Part shown: in pieces, positions 8,336 to 17,616 of the stretch
Layout: every line of letters starts with the position of its first letter
How positions within the stretch are numbered: position 1 is the stretch's first letter
NCBI GenBank assembly: GCA_002343685.1
Contig: DDRS01000009.1
Location: 62,001-126,000 of the forward strand
DNA length: 64,000 bases
Direction: 5' to 3'
Origin: Thiobacillus denitrificans
GTDB taxonomy: Bacteria > Pseudomonadota > Gammaproteobacteria > Burkholderiales > Thiobacillaceae
Translations under genes and position numbers: made by a program
Notes under the pieces: generated by a model
Told to the model about the DNA's origin: nothing
Seen by the model: only the letters and a program-made list of their open reading frames with translations
Database searches by the model: none

Positions 8336-10927
8336 TTATTTCGCTTGCGTTTCCACCTGCACCAGCGGTTCCTGGGGTGGCGTCACCTGCGGGCGGGTAC
8401 GGCGGCGCGTGGGGTGCGGAGCCGTTGCAGCCGGTGCCGGCATCTCGGTGGCGCTCGTCACGGGCGCCGTGGTTTCCACCTGCATCAGGCTGGCGGCTTC
8501 GGCTTCGGCCTTGACCGCGGGACGGCGACGCCGACGTGAGCGAGACGGTTCGCTGCGCTCAGCCGTGTCGACGGCAACTCCCTGGGTTTCCACCTGTTGC
8601 AGATCGGCCTTGCTGGCGGCCAGATCTGCCAGGATGGTGGCCGGCGATGCGGTGACCGCACCGGGCAAAGGTGCGCTCGGCACGGCCACGGTTTCCAGTT
8701 GCAGGGCCTGCTGCGCAGGGGCGGCGACCGCTACCGGGGCGGGTGCGGGCTTGGGTTTGCGCGCGATTTCGATGATGGCGCGATAACCGGCGGTTTCGAT
8801 GACGGCGTGCGGCGCGGCCGCGCTGCCTGCCTCGGCCGTATCCGGACGGGCATCGCGCGGACGGCGATTGCCGCGTCCGCGGCGGCTGCGCGGCTCGCGT
8901 TTTTCCTCGGTGCCGGCTTCACGTGGCGCCTCGGCCGTTTCCACTGCGCGCGGTGCGGCTTCGGCTTCGGGGCGCGGCTTCGGCTGGCGCGGCGGACGCG
9001 GCTGTTTGGGTTGCTCGCTGCCGCGGGCTTCCCGGGGCTCGCGAGCCTCACGGCCTTCGCTCTGGCGCGGCTCCTGCTGGCGGGTTTCGCCGTTGCGAGG
9101 CTCGCCCCGTCCTTCGCCGCGGCCGCGGCGCTGGCCGGGTTTGCGCTCGCGCTCGCCCCGGCGCTCGCTCGGGCGTTCGCTGCGCGCGATGGCGGGAACC
9201 GGTTCGGCCGCGGGGGCGGTTTCGGCTACAGCAGGTTCTTCAGCCCGTTTCTTGAACCAGCCGAAGATGCGTTCGAACAGGCCGCCCTGAGCTGCTTGCG
9301 GCGCGGCCGGCACCACCGGACGTGCTGCGGGGGCCGGTTGCGGCGGTGCGATGGATTTGACGGCGGCTTCCTGGCGTGCGGGCGCGGCAGCCTGGGCGGT
9401 CTGGTAGACGGATTCGGTTTCCGGCACGACCGCCATCTTGTAGCTGGGCTCGGCCGAACCGGTCAGGTTCAGTTCGTCATGACGCAGGCGGGTGATGGTG
9501 TAGTGCGGGGTTTCCATGTGGATGTTGGGGATCAACACCACATTGACCTTGAGCCGCGATTCGACGGTGTGGATGTCGACACGCTTCTCGTTCAACAGGA
9601 AGGTGGCGACGTCCACCGGCAGCTGCACGTGTACGGCGCCGGTATTCTCTTTCATGGCCTCTTCCTGCAGGATGCGCAGGATGTGCAGTGCCGACGATTC
9701 GGTGCCGCGGATGTGTCCGGTGCCGTGGCAGCGCGGACAGGGCGTGTAGCTGGTCTCGCCGAGCGAGGGCTGCAGCCGCTGGCGCGACATTTCGAGCAGG
9801 CCGAAGCGCGAGATCTTGCCGGTCTGCACACGGGCGCGGTCATGATGCAGGGCATCGCGCAGGCGGTTCTCGACCTCGCGCTGATGCTTGGGGTTTTCCA
9901 TGTCGATGAAATCGATCACGATCAGGCCGCCGAGGTCGCGCAGGCGCATCTGGCGGGCGATTTCGTCGGCTGCTTCGAGGTTGGTGTTGTAGGCGGTCTG
10001 CTCGACGTCGCTGCCCTTGGTGGCGCGCGCCGAGTTGACGTCGACCGACACCAGCGCTTCGGTGTGGTCGATCACGATGGCGCCGCCGGACGGCAGGTTG
10101 ACCTGACGCGAGAACGCCGATTCGATCTGGTGCTCGATCTGGAAGCGCGAGAACAGCGGCACGTCGTCGCGATAGAGCTTGACCTTGTTGACGTTGGTCG
10201 GCATCACGTGCGCCATGAACTGCTGCGCTTGTTCGTAGATGTCTTCGGTGTCGATCAGGATTTCGCCGATGTCGGCCGAGAAGTAGTCGCGGATGGCGCG
10301 GATCACGAGGCTGCCTTCCTGATAGATCAGAAAGGCGCCGGGCTGCGAGGTGGAGGCGCCGTCGATGGCTTTCCACAGGCTCAGCAAATAGTTCAGATCC
10401 CACTGGAATTCTTCGGCGCTGCGGCCGATGCCGGCGGTGCGGGCGATCAGGCTCATGCCTTCGGGGATGTCGAGTTGCGCCAGGGTGTCGCGCAGTTCGT
10501 TGCGCTCTTCGCCTTCGATGCGGCGCGACACGCCGCCGCCGCGCGGGTTGGTCGGCATCAGCACGACATAGCGGCCGGCCAGCGAGACGTAGGTGGTGAG
10601 GGCGGCGCCCTTGTTGCCGCGTTCGTCCTTCTCCACCTGGACCAGCAGTTCCTGGCCTTCCTTCAGGTTCTCGGGGACACGGCCGCCGTTGGGCAGGCAG
10701 GCGCGGGAGATTTCCTTGAACGGCAGGAAACCGTGGCGCTCGCAGCCGTAATCGACGAATGCGGCTTCCAGGCTGGGCTCGACGCGGGTGATGACACCCT
10801 TGTAGATGTTGCCCTTGCGTTGTTCCTTGCTGGCGGACTCGATGTCAAGGTCGACGAGCTTCTGTCCGTCGACGATGGCAACCCGGAGTTCTTCCGCCTG
10901 GGTTGCGTTGAAAAGCATGCGCTTCAT
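8336..10927 (-). CDS. rne: Ribonuclease E
   Basis: 863 aa. Endoribonuclease and scaffold of the degradosome; also matures rRNA and tRNA. Seen: S1 domain about 38-120, 5'-sensor/RNase H-like region, catalytic Asp296 (SVDVNSA) and Asp339 (IVIDF), and the zinc link CPRCHGTG at 397-404. From about residue 520 on the protein is low complexity: Arg-rich blocks (RRGRGE, RSRRRRR) likely bind RNA. A short motif L-x-x-VET recurs at about 742 (LQLET), 776, 814 and 855, the last ending the protein as LVQVETQAK. A long leader (10928 on) may allow autoregulation, as in E. coli. Confidence 0.95.
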   Translation of the reverse strand: MKRMLFNATQAEELRVAIVDGQKLVDLDIESASKEQRKGNIYKGVITRVEPSLEAAFVDYGCERHGFLPFKEISRACLPNGGRVPENLKEGQELLVQVEKDERGNKGAALTTYVSLAGRYVVLMPTNPRGGGVSRRIEGEERNELRDTLAQLDIPEGMSLIARTAGIGRSAEEFQWDLNYLLSLWKAIDGASTSQPGAFLIYQEGSLVIRAIRDYFSADIGEILIDTEDIYEQAQQFMAHVMPTNVNKVKLYRDDVPLFSRFQIEHQIESAFSRQVNLPSGGAIVIDHTEALVSVDVNSARATKGSDVEQTAYNTNLEAADEIARQMRLRDLGGLIVIDFIDMENPKHQREVENRLRDALHHDRARVQTGKISRFGLLEMSRQRLQPSLGETSYTPCPRCHGTGHIRGTESSALHILRILQEEAMKENTGAVHVQLPVDVATFLLNEKRVDIHTVESRLKVNVVLIPNIHMETPHYTITRLRHDELNLTGSAEPSYKMAVVPETESVYQTAQAAAPARQEAAVKSIAPPQPAPAARPVVPAAPQAAQGGLFERIFGWFKKRAEEPAVAETAPAAEPVPAIARSERPSERRGERERKPGQRRGRGEGRGEPRNGETRQQEPRQSEGREAREPREARGSEQPKQPRPPRQPKPRPEAEAAPRAVETAEAPREAGTEEKREPRSRRGRGNRRPRDARPDTAEAGSAAAPHAVIETAGYRAIIEIARKPKPAPAPVAVAAPAQQALQLETVAVPSAPLPGAVTASPATILADLAASKADLQQVETQGVAVDTAERSEPSRSRRRRRPAVKAEAEAASLMQVETTAPVTSATEMPAPAATAPHPTRRRTRPQVTPPQEPLVQVETQAK

Positions 10928-11344
10928 ATTTACTCCCGCGCGCGTGCATACGGGACAGGCCAGACTGCCGCCTAAAGCGGGCGGCTCATGCGATCACGGG
11001 TTGGATTGAGTGAAATGGCATGGGTGAGGTGTCCTGTTCCTGGAGAGGGTCGCCGGCATGGCCGGGGCGGTCTTTCCGATTCCCGCTGGCGCGGAGCCGA
11101 GCGTGAATGCTGATTTCGTATGCTTCTTGTCGCGTCATTGATAACATCGCTGCTTTGCCGATTGCGCGGGGCGGGTGGCTTCGACTGCTCGCGCCAACGT
11201 GAGGTTGGTTGGGCGGCAGGAATCCAGACGGGCCGGGCTGGCGGCGGCCGGTGAGCGTTTTAACCGGCGTGATCTCTAAAATCTCCGGCATGGATGCCGG
11301 GCAATTGGACAGGCAAAACTTGGCCTGAACCGGCGGTAGTGTAT
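10928..11344. other. 417-bp divergent spacer between rne and rluC
   Basis: No credible gene. For rne (minus) it provides a long possible 5' leader, which in E. coli rne carries the autoregulatory hairpins; GC-rich self-complementary stretches are present, but I cannot assign a specific fold. For rluC (plus) it must hold the promoter. No clean -35/-10 pair was found by eye in either direction. Confidence 0.5.
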
Positions 11345-12313
11345 ATGAAAATGAAGGACTTAGAGAAAGATTCGGTCAGGCGGTTGAAGATCGACGACAG
11401 CGCGGACAGCCAGCGGCTGGACAACTTTCTGATGGCCCGACTGAAAGGCGTGCCGAAAAGTCGCATTTACAAGCTGGTGCGGGGCGGCGAGGTGCGTATC
11501 AACGGCGGCCGGGTCGACGTCGGCTACCGCCTGAAGCTGGGCGACGAGGTGCGCATTCCGCCGGTGCGCGTGGCCACGCCGGTCATCACCCCCGCCACCC
11601 ACCTGCCGCAGGGCGGAATCCGCCTGGTGCCTAACATTCTGTACCGCGACGAGGCCCTGATCGCGCTGAACAAGCCAGCCGGCATGGCGGTGCACGGCGG
11701 CAGCGGCATTTCGCGCGGGGTGATCGAGCAGATGCGGCTGGAACTGCCGGAATGCCGTTATATGGAGCTGGTGCACCGGCTCGACCGCGAAACCTCGGGC
11801 GTGCTGCTGATCGCGCTGAAGCGGCGCGCGCTCACCGGCCTGCATGCGGCGATGCGTGACGGCAGGATCGAGAAGCGCTACCTGACGCTGGTGGCGGGAC
11901 GCTGGCCGAATCCGGTGCAGCACGTGAAGCTGCCGTTGCACAAACGCGTCACCGACGAGGGCGAGAAACGGGTGACGGTGCGCGATGAAGGGCAGACCGC
12001 CCACACCATCTTCCGCCGCCTGCAGCAATTCGACGACTTCACCCTGCTGGAAGCGGAACTGAAGACCGGGCGCACCCATCAGATACGCGTACACACTTCG
12101 CATCTGGGTTTTCCGATCGCGGGGGACGACAAGTACGGCGATTTCGAGCTCAACAAGCGCCTGATGAAGCAGGGACTGAAGCGCATGTTCCTCCACGCGG
12201 CGAAGCTCGTCTTCGACCACCCGATCACTGGCGAGCGCATGACGGTCGAAGCGCCGCTTCCCGCCGATCTGACTTCTTTTCTGGATACCTTGAAGCATGC
12301 CCAAGCAGTTTGA
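11345..12313 (+). CDS. rluC: 23S rRNA pseudouridine synthase, RluC type
   Basis: 322 aa from the ATG at 11345. Makes pseudouridines in 23S rRNA (positions 955/2504/2580 in E. coli). Seen: N-terminal S4 RNA-binding domain (about 22-85, RLDNFLMARL and KSRIYKLVRGGEVRING), the catalytic HRLDRETSG with Asp147, and the GRTHQIRVH motif. RluD is the alternative, but a position facing rne is the usual rluC arrangement. It overlaps the next gene by 17 nt. Confidence 0.9.
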   Translation: MKMKDLEKDSVRRLKIDDSADSQRLDNFLMARLKGVPKSRIYKLVRGGEVRINGGRVDVGYRLKLGDEVRIPPVRVATPVITPATHLPQGGIRLVPNILYRDEALIALNKPAGMAVHGGSGISRGVIEQMRLELPECRYMELVHRLDRETSGVLLIALKRRALTGLHAAMRDGRIEKRYLTLVAGRWPNPVQHVKLPLHKRVTDEGEKRVTVRDEGQTAHTIFRRLQQFDDFTLLEAELKTGRTHQIRVHTSHLGFPIAGDDKYGDFELNKRLMKQGLKRMFLHAAKLVFDHPITGERMTVEAPLPADLTSFLDTLKHAQAV

Positions 12314-12953
12314 TTTGTTGATTTTTGACTGGGACGGCACCCTGATGGATTCCGCCGGGGTGATCGTCGACTCGATCCAGCGTGCCTGCGAGGATATCGG
12401 CCTGGCCGCGCCGAGCGATCGCGCATCGCGCCAGATCATCGGCCTCGGGCTGATCCAGGCGCTGCAGACCCTGCTGCCGGATCTGCCGGCGGACGATTAT
12501 CCGCGCCTGGTTGAGCGCTACCGCCACCATTACCTCGGCCGCGACGCCGACCTGCCGCTGTTCGACGGGGTGGCAAGCGGGATCCGCGAACTGTATGACA
12601 GCGGCTTTACGCTCGCGGTGGCCACCGGCAAGAGCCGGCTCGGCCTGGACCGCGCGCTCGACGCCAGCGGCCTGGGGCACTGGTTCGCTGCCACCCGCTG
12701 CGCCGACCAGACGCACTCCAAGCCGCACCCGGCCATGGTGCTGGAGCTGCTCGACGAACTTGGCGCCGACCCCGCGCGCGCGTTGGTGATCGGCGACACC
12801 AGCCACGATCTCCTGATGGCGTCGAATGCCGGCGTCGCCAGCCTGGGCGTGACCTATGGCGCACACGAGGCGGGCGACCTGCATCCACACGCGCCGCTCG
12901 CACTGATGGACAGTTTTGTCGAGGTACACGCATGGCTGAGCGCGAACGCCTGA
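12297..12953 (+). CDS. HAD-superfamily phosphatase (phosphoglycolate phosphatase-like)
   Basis: 218 aa. DWDGT (Asp11 nucleophile, Asp13 acid), a cap domain about 17-85, a motif II threonine in VATGK, the SKPHP lysine and GDTSHD complete the HAD set. The substrate is not determined by sequence; gph-like or nucleotide phosphatase are both possible. Overlaps at both ends (rluC before, the Rieske gene after) indicate one transcript. Confidence 0.85.
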   Translation: MPKQFDLLIFDWDGTLMDSAGVIVDSIQRACEDIGLAAPSDRASRQIIGLGLIQALQTLLPDLPADDYPRLVERYRHHYLGRDADLPLFDGVASGIRELYDSGFTLAVATGKSRLGLDRALDASGLGHWFAATRCADQTHSKPHPAMVLELLDELGADPARALVIGDTSHDLLMASNAGVASLGVTYGAHEAGDLHPHAPLALMDSFVEVHAWLSANA

Positions 12954-13282
12954 TCTGCGCCGCCAGCGATCTCGTCGAACTGGGCCGTGGCGTGCGCTTC
13001 GAGCTGATGCGTTTCGGTCAGCCGCAGCAGGCGTTCGTGGTACGTTATGACGGGCAGCCACGTGCCTTTCTCAACCAGTGCGGCCATGTGCCGGTTGAAC
13101 TCGACTGGCAGGAAGGCGAGTTCTTCGACTACTCGCGGCTATACTTGATCTGCTCCACCCACGGCGCGCTGTACCATCCGGCAAGCGGGCACTGCGTCGG
13201 TGGGCGATGTGCCGGACGCGGCCTGATCCCGATCCCGGTCGTCGAACGCGACGGCCATGTGTATGTATTAGAAACAGCCTGA
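12932..13282 (+). CDS. Small Rieske [2Fe-2S] protein
   Basis: 116 aa, no signal peptide. C50-G-H52 and C74-x-x-H77 are the two Cys-His pairs that bind a Rieske cluster. It is a ferredoxin-sized domain without an oxygenase partner, as often found next to gph/sppA genes in betaproteobacteria. It could pass electrons to an unknown partner; nothing more specific is supported. It overlaps the HAD gene by 22 nt and is 10 nt before sppA. Confidence 0.85.
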   Translation: MAERERLICAASDLVELGRGVRFELMRFGQPQQAFVVRYDGQPRAFLNQCGHVPVELDWQEGEFFDYSRLYLICSTHGALYHPASGHCVGGRCAGRGLIPIPVVERDGHVYVLETA

Positions 13283-13292
13283 TGGAAAAAGA

Positions 13293-14243
13293 ATGAGCGA
13301 ACCAGAAAAATCCGCCCCGGCAAACTGGGAACGTGGCGTCCTGGAAAAATTGGCGCTGTCGGCCATCCAGGAACAGCGCCGCAGCCGCCACTGGAGCATC
13401 CTGTTCAAGACGCTGGGCTTCCTGTATCTATTCATCATACTGTTTCTCGCGGCGGGCTGGTTCGGATCGGACGGCGTGTCGATCAAGGAACACACCGCGC
13501 TGGTCGACCTGCAGGGCGAGATCGCATCCGACAAGGCCAGTGCCGATACCGTGATCGCCAGTCTGCAGAGCGCGTTCGACGACAAGAAAACCAAGGGTGT
13601 GATCCTGCGTATCAACAGCCCCGGCGGCAGCCCGGTCCAGGCCGGCCAGATCCACGACGAGATCAAGCGCCTGCGTGGCCTGCATCCGGACATTCCCCTG
13701 TATGTCGTGGTGGACGACATCTGCGCCTCGGGCGGCTATTACGTCGCCGTCGGGGCCGACAAGATTTTCGTCGACAAGGCCAGCATCGTCGGCTCCATCG
13801 GCGTACTGATGGACGGCTTCGGCTTCACCCAGACCATGCAGAAACTCGGTGTCGAGCGCCGCCTGCTGACCGCAGGCGAAAACAAGGGTTTCCTCGATCC
13901 CTTCTCACCGGTCGATCCCAAGCAGGAGGCCTATGCCAAGCAGATGCTGGAGGAGATCCATGGCCAGTTCATCAGCGTGGTTCGCGAAGGCCGCGGCAAG
14001 CGCCTGAAGGAAACGCCCGAGATGTTCAGCGGCCTGGTGTGGAGCGGCGAGAAAAGCATCCAGTTGGGCCTGGCCGACGGCCTGGGCAATGTCGAATCGG
14101 TTGCGCGCGACGTCATCAAGGCCAAGGACATTGTCGACTTCACCCAGCATGAAGGTCTGGCAGAACGCCTTGCCGGACGTCTGGGGGCATCGATGGCGAA
14201 GGCGCTGACGCCGTTCGAAAAAGCGGGTGTCACGCTGCGTTGA
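13293..14243 (+). CDS. sppA: Signal peptide peptidase SppA, short (36-kDa) type
   Basis: 316 aa. Membrane-bound S49 serine protease that degrades cleaved signal peptides. One transmembrane helix at about 40-56 is followed by the periplasmic protease. Ser146 (CASGGYY) and Lys198 (GENKGF) fit the Ser-Lys dyad of the SppA36 type, and RINSPGGSP is the conserved substrate-groove block. It ends in TTGA, where the next gene begins. Confidence 0.93.
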   Translation: MSEPEKSAPANWERGVLEKLALSAIQEQRRSRHWSILFKTLGFLYLFIILFLAAGWFGSDGVSIKEHTALVDLQGEIASDKASADTVIASLQSAFDDKKTKGVILRINSPGGSPVQAGQIHDEIKRLRGLHPDIPLYVVVDDICASGGYYVAVGADKIFVDKASIVGSIGVLMDGFGFTQTMQKLGVERRLLTAGENKGFLDPFSPVDPKQEAYAKQMLEEIHGQFISVVREGRGKRLKETPEMFSGLVWSGEKSIQLGLADGLGNVESVARDVIKAKDIVDFTQHEGLAERLAGRLGASMAKALTPFEKAGVTLR

Positions 14244-14449
14244 GCGATTATCGGCCGATCGCCTGCGCGCAGCACGAACGCCTGGAGTTCGCCGCACTCA
14301 CGAAGCAGTGGCTTGAGGTGACGGTGGACGGTATTGCGCAGCAGTTGCTGCCGCTTGACGTGTACACCCGCGATGGCGCCGAATGGTTGCAGGCGCAAAC
14401 CGAGGTGGGTGACGTCGTCACGCTCAGGCTCGATACGCTGACATTCTGA
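14240..14449 (+). CDS. Rof-like (Rho-binding antiterminator) small protein
   Basis: 69 aa from a TTG that overlaps the sppA stop (TTGA), suggesting coupled translation. The opening YRPIACAQHERLEFAA and the closing VTLRLDTLTF resemble E. coli Rof/YaeO, an Sm-like fold that binds Rho and inhibits termination. The similarity is judged by eye and the protein is short, so the family call is moderate. No ATG is available in frame near the start. Confidence 0.65.
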   Translation: MSDYRPIACAQHERLEFAALTKQWLEVTVDGIAQQLLPLDVYTRDGAEWLQAQTEVGDVVTLRLDTLTF

Positions 14450-14460
14450 TTGCCTGCGTT

Positions 14461-15168
14461 CTAGGCAGCGACCCCGAACACGACCAGTCGGTCCTGGACC
14501 GCATCGGTCTTGTCGCGCCAGTCCTTGGCGCTACGCGTCTGGATCAACTGGCTCGGCAGGCTGAGATCCGCGCCGATGCTGACCAGGGTGTCGGGCGACA
14601 GGGTGGTGGCCAAGGCGTCCAGCAGGGCCGAACTGCGGTAGGGCGTTTCGATGAAGAGTTGGGTCGCCTTGTCGCGGCGCGCGGTTTTTTCCAGTTCGCG
14701 GATGGCCTGGCTGCGCTCGGGTTCCTTGGCCGGCAGATAGCCGTGGAAGGCGAAGCGTTGCCCGCCCAGGCCCGAGGCCATCAGCGCCAGCAGAATCGAC
14801 GACGGACCGATCAGCGGCACCACAGGAATGTTCGCGCGATGCGCAGCCATGACCAGCGCCGCGCCGGGATCGGCTACCGCCGGGCAGCCTGCCTCGGACA
14901 GCAGGCCGACATCGTGTCCGGCCCTGAGTGGCGCCAACAGCGAGGCAATGGCGGCATGCGGGGTGTGTTCGTTGAGCTCTTCGAGGTTCAGCGACTGCAG
15001 CGGCTGCGGATGGCCCATCGCCTTCAGGTGCGCGCGCGCGGTCTTGGCGCGCTCGACGACGAAGTGGTCGAGCCGGCGCGCGACCGCGAGGGTGTCGGGC
15101 GGCAGGCAGGCTTCCGGGCTGACCGGGCCCAGCGGGACCGGGATCAGGTAGAGGGTGCCGGCTGGCAT
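14461..15168 (-). CDS. SAM-dependent methyltransferase, RsmI/tetrapyrrole-methylase superfamily
   Basis: 235 aa. LYLIPVPLGP at the N-terminus and LLSEAGCPAVADPG match the COG0313 family, whose main member RsmI methylates the 2'-O of C1402 in 16S rRNA. This copy is shorter than RsmI (about 285 aa) and has a different N-terminal motif, so it is probably a paralogue of unknown target. Its start lies inside the 3' end of maf (25-nt overlap). Confidence 0.78.
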   Translation of the reverse strand: MPAGTLYLIPVPLGPVSPEACLPPDTLAVARRLDHFVVERAKTARAHLKAMGHPQPLQSLNLEELNEHTPHAAIASLLAPLRAGHDVGLLSEAGCPAVADPGAALVMAAHRANIPVVPLIGPSSILLALMASGLGGQRFAFHGYLPAKEPERSQAIRELEKTARRDKATQLFIETPYRSSALLDALATTLSPDTLVSIGADLSLPSQLIQTRSAKDWRDKTDAVQDRLVVFGVAA

Positions 15169-15773
15169 GTGAGGACGTCGACGCCTTCGTTCAGCAGCAT
15201 CCCGGTCAGCGCCATCAGCGGCAGGCCGATCAGGGCAGTGGGGTCGGGGCTGTCCATGCGTTCCATCAGCGCGATGCCGAGCGATTCGCTCTTGGCGGAG
15301 CCAGCGCAGTCATAGGGCTGTTCCTTATGAAGATAAGCCGTGATCTGCGCGTCGCTGAGCGGGCGGATGTGCACCACGGTGGGCACGTCGCGCGTCTGCG
15401 TGCGGCCGGTACGGCTATTGAGCAGCGTCAGCGCGGTGTGGAACACCATGGCCTTGCCCTGCATTTTCTTCAACTGGACGAAGGCCTTGTCGAAACCACC
15501 GGGCTTGCCAAGTTGTTCGCTGTCCAGCATCAGCACCTGGTCCGAACCGATGATCAGGGCATCGGGATGGGCCGATGCGGCGGCCTGCGCCTTGAGCACC
15601 GACAGGCGCAGCGCGGTGGCCGAGGGGGGTTCGTCAGGCAGCGGCGTTTCGTCGACGTCGGGCGACATCACCTCGAAGGGCAGATGCAGGCGCGACAACA
15701 GTTCGCGCCGATAGCGGGAAGTCGAAGCCAGGACAAGCTTGACTTGTCCGGATTGGGCGTGGCCCAGTGTCAT
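15144..15773 (-). CDS. Maf-family nucleoside triphosphate pyrophosphatase (YceF-like)
   Basis: 209 aa from the ATG at 15773; longer open frames upstream are shadows of pycB. House-cleaning hydrolysis of non-canonical NTPs is the family role, m7GTP for YceF. Seen: LVLASTSRYRRELL at the N-terminus, DVDE and IIGSDQV with the catalytic acidic residues, and CAGSAKSESLG. It overlaps the pycB stop by 4 nt and the methylase start by 25 nt, so the three genes form one tight operon. Confidence 0.9.
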   Translation of the reverse strand: MTLGHAQSGQVKLVLASTSRYRRELLSRLHLPFEVMSPDVDETPLPDEPPSATALRLSVLKAQAAASAHPDALIIGSDQVLMLDSEQLGKPGGFDKAFVQLKKMQGKAMVFHTALTLLNSRTGRTQTRDVPTVVHIRPLSDAQITAYLHKEQPYDCAGSAKSESLGIALMERMDSPDPTALIGLPLMALTGMLLNEGVDVLTCQPAPST

Positions 15774-17614
15774 TCCGGCTGAATCTCGACCAGTGCCATG
15801 TCCGGTGTGACCGCATCGCCTTTTTTCGCGAAGATGCTGATGACGACGCCGGCGATCGGCGCCTGCACTTCGCTTTCCATCTTCATCGCCTCGATCACCA
15901 GCACGCCGTCGCCAGCCTTGACCGTCTGGCCGACGCTCACCAGCACGTCGACCACGGTGCCGGGCATGGCGGCGGTGACATGTCCGGGGTGGCTGGCGCG
16001 CGGTTTCTGGCCGGGCGCGGCCGGCGCGGCGGCGGTTTTGCGTGGCGCGCTGTCGCCGCCGGTTACCGCGACCTCGTTCAGCGGTTCGACCAGCACTTCT
16101 TCCGAGACGCCGTCGATCGAGACGAAATAGGGACGCTGGCTGGCATCGGAGCGGCCGCTGCCGGAAAGCTTGATGTGGTAGGTCTCGCCGTGCAGGGTGA
16201 TCTTGAATTCGTCGGCGGCGTAGCGCGGGGCGCTTTCCTGCTGGGCGGCGCCCTGGGGCAGCAGCTGTTCGGCCTTGAGGCTGCCGGCTGCGCGTTCCTG
16301 CAGCCAGGTCTTGGCGAGGTCGGGGAACATCGCGTAGGTCAGCACGTCCTCGTCGGATTTGGCGAGTCCCTCGATTTCGCCACGCAGCTTGTCGAGCTCG
16401 TCGGCCAGCAGATCGGCCGGGCGGCAGGTGGTGACCTCGAGGTCGCCGATGGCGAGCTTGCGCACTTCCTCGTTGACGTGGCCGGGCGCCTTGCCGTAGC
16501 GGCCCTGCAGATAGAGTTTCACTTCGTTGGTGACCGACTTGTAGCGTGCGCCGGTGAGCACGTTGAGCGCGGCCTGGGTGCCGACGATCTGCGAGGTCGG
16601 CGTGACCAGCGGCGGGTAGCCGAGGTCTTCGCGCACGCGCGGAATCTCGTCGAGCACGGCATCCATCCGGTCGATCGCGCCCTGTTCCTTCAGCTGGTTG
16701 GCGAGGTTGGAGATCATCCCGCCCGGCACCTGGTTGATCAGCACACGCGTGTCGGTGCCGGTGAATTCCGATTCGAACTGCCAGTATTTCCTGCGCACGT
16801 CCTTGAAATAGGCCGAGATTTCCTCGATCAGCGGCAGCGACAGGCCGGTGTCGTAGGCGGTGCCGGCGAGCGCCGCGACCAGGCTCTGCGTGGTGGGATG
16901 GCTGGCGCCTTCGGCGAACGCGCCGACGCAGGTGTCGATGATGGTCGCCCCGGCTTCCACCGCCTTCAGGTGCGTCATGTGCGCCAGCCCCGACGTGGCG
17001 TGGCTGTGGGTATGGATGGGGAGGTGCGTCGCTTCGCGGATCGCGCACACCAGGTCGTAGGCGGTGTAGGGCGTGAGCAGGCCCGCCATGTCCTTGATCG
17101 CGATGGTGTCGCAGCCCATCTCGGCCATGCCCCGGGCCAGTTCGACGAAGTGCGGGATGTTGTGAACCGGGCTGGTGGTGTAGCTGATCGCGCCTTCGGC
17201 GTGCTTGCCGGCAGCCTTCACCGCCTCGATCGACACGCGCAGGTTGCGTACATCGTTCATGGCGTCGAACACGCGGAACACGTCGACGCCGTTGTCGGCG
17301 GACTTCTTGACGAAGGCACGTACCACGTCGTCCGAATAGTTGCGGTAGCCGAGCAGGTTCTGTCCGCGCAGCAGCATCTGGATGCGCGTGTTGGGCAGCG
17401 CCTTCCTGAGCTTGCGCAGGCGCTCCCACGGATCCTCGCGCAGGAAGCGCACGCAGGCGTCGAAGGTGGCGCCGCCCCAGGCTTCGAGCGACCAGAAGCC
17501 GACCGAATCAAGCTTGCCGCAGATCGGCAGCATGTCTTCGGTGCGCATGCGGGTGGCGATGAGCGACTGGTGGCCGTCGCGCAGGACGAGATCGGTAACG
17601 AATACTTTGGTCAT
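15770..17614 (-). CDS. pycB: Pyruvate carboxylase subunit B (carboxyltransferase plus biotin carrier)
   Basis: 614 aa. An N-terminal HMGL-like carboxyltransferase domain (VLRDGHQS, GGATFDACVRFL), a PYC_OADA domain and a C-terminal biotinyl domain with EAMKMES (Lys578 biotinylated). The same architecture occurs in oxaloacetate decarboxylase alpha, but no membrane beta or gamma subunit is nearby and a biotin carboxylase gene lies 2 nt upstream. Anaplerotic carboxylation of pyruvate to oxaloacetate is therefore the better reading. Confidence 0.88.
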   Translation of the reverse strand: MTKVFVTDLVLRDGHQSLIATRMRTEDMLPICGKLDSVGFWSLEAWGGATFDACVRFLREDPWERLRKLRKALPNTRIQMLLRGQNLLGYRNYSDDVVRAFVKKSADNGVDVFRVFDAMNDVRNLRVSIEAVKAAGKHAEGAISYTTSPVHNIPHFVELARGMAEMGCDTIAIKDMAGLLTPYTAYDLVCAIREATHLPIHTHSHATSGLAHMTHLKAVEAGATIIDTCVGAFAEGASHPTTQSLVAALAGTAYDTGLSLPLIEEISAYFKDVRRKYWQFESEFTGTDTRVLINQVPGGMISNLANQLKEQGAIDRMDAVLDEIPRVREDLGYPPLVTPTSQIVGTQAALNVLTGARYKSVTNEVKLYLQGRYGKAPGHVNEEVRKLAIGDLEVTTCRPADLLADELDKLRGEIEGLAKSDEDVLTYAMFPDLAKTWLQERAAGSLKAEQLLPQGAAQQESAPRYAADEFKITLHGETYHIKLSGSGRSDASQRPYFVSIDGVSEEVLVEPLNEVAVTGGDSAPRKTAAAPAAPGQKPRASHPGHVTAAMPGTVVDVLVSVGQTVKAGDGVLVIEAMKMESEVQAPIAGVVISIFAKKGDAVTPDMALVEIQPE

Positions 17615-17616
17615 GT

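Noticed and set aside
8597..10975. A 792-codon open frame on the plus strand across rne
   Set aside because: Shadow of RNase E on the other strand: long because of GC-rich codon bias, with no recognisable protein and His/Gly/Ala-rich composition.
15770..17614. Oxaloacetate decarboxylase (sodium pump) alpha subunit
   Set aside because: No membrane beta or gamma subunit genes nearby, and a biotin carboxylase gene is directly upstream. Two-subunit pyruvate carboxylase fits better.
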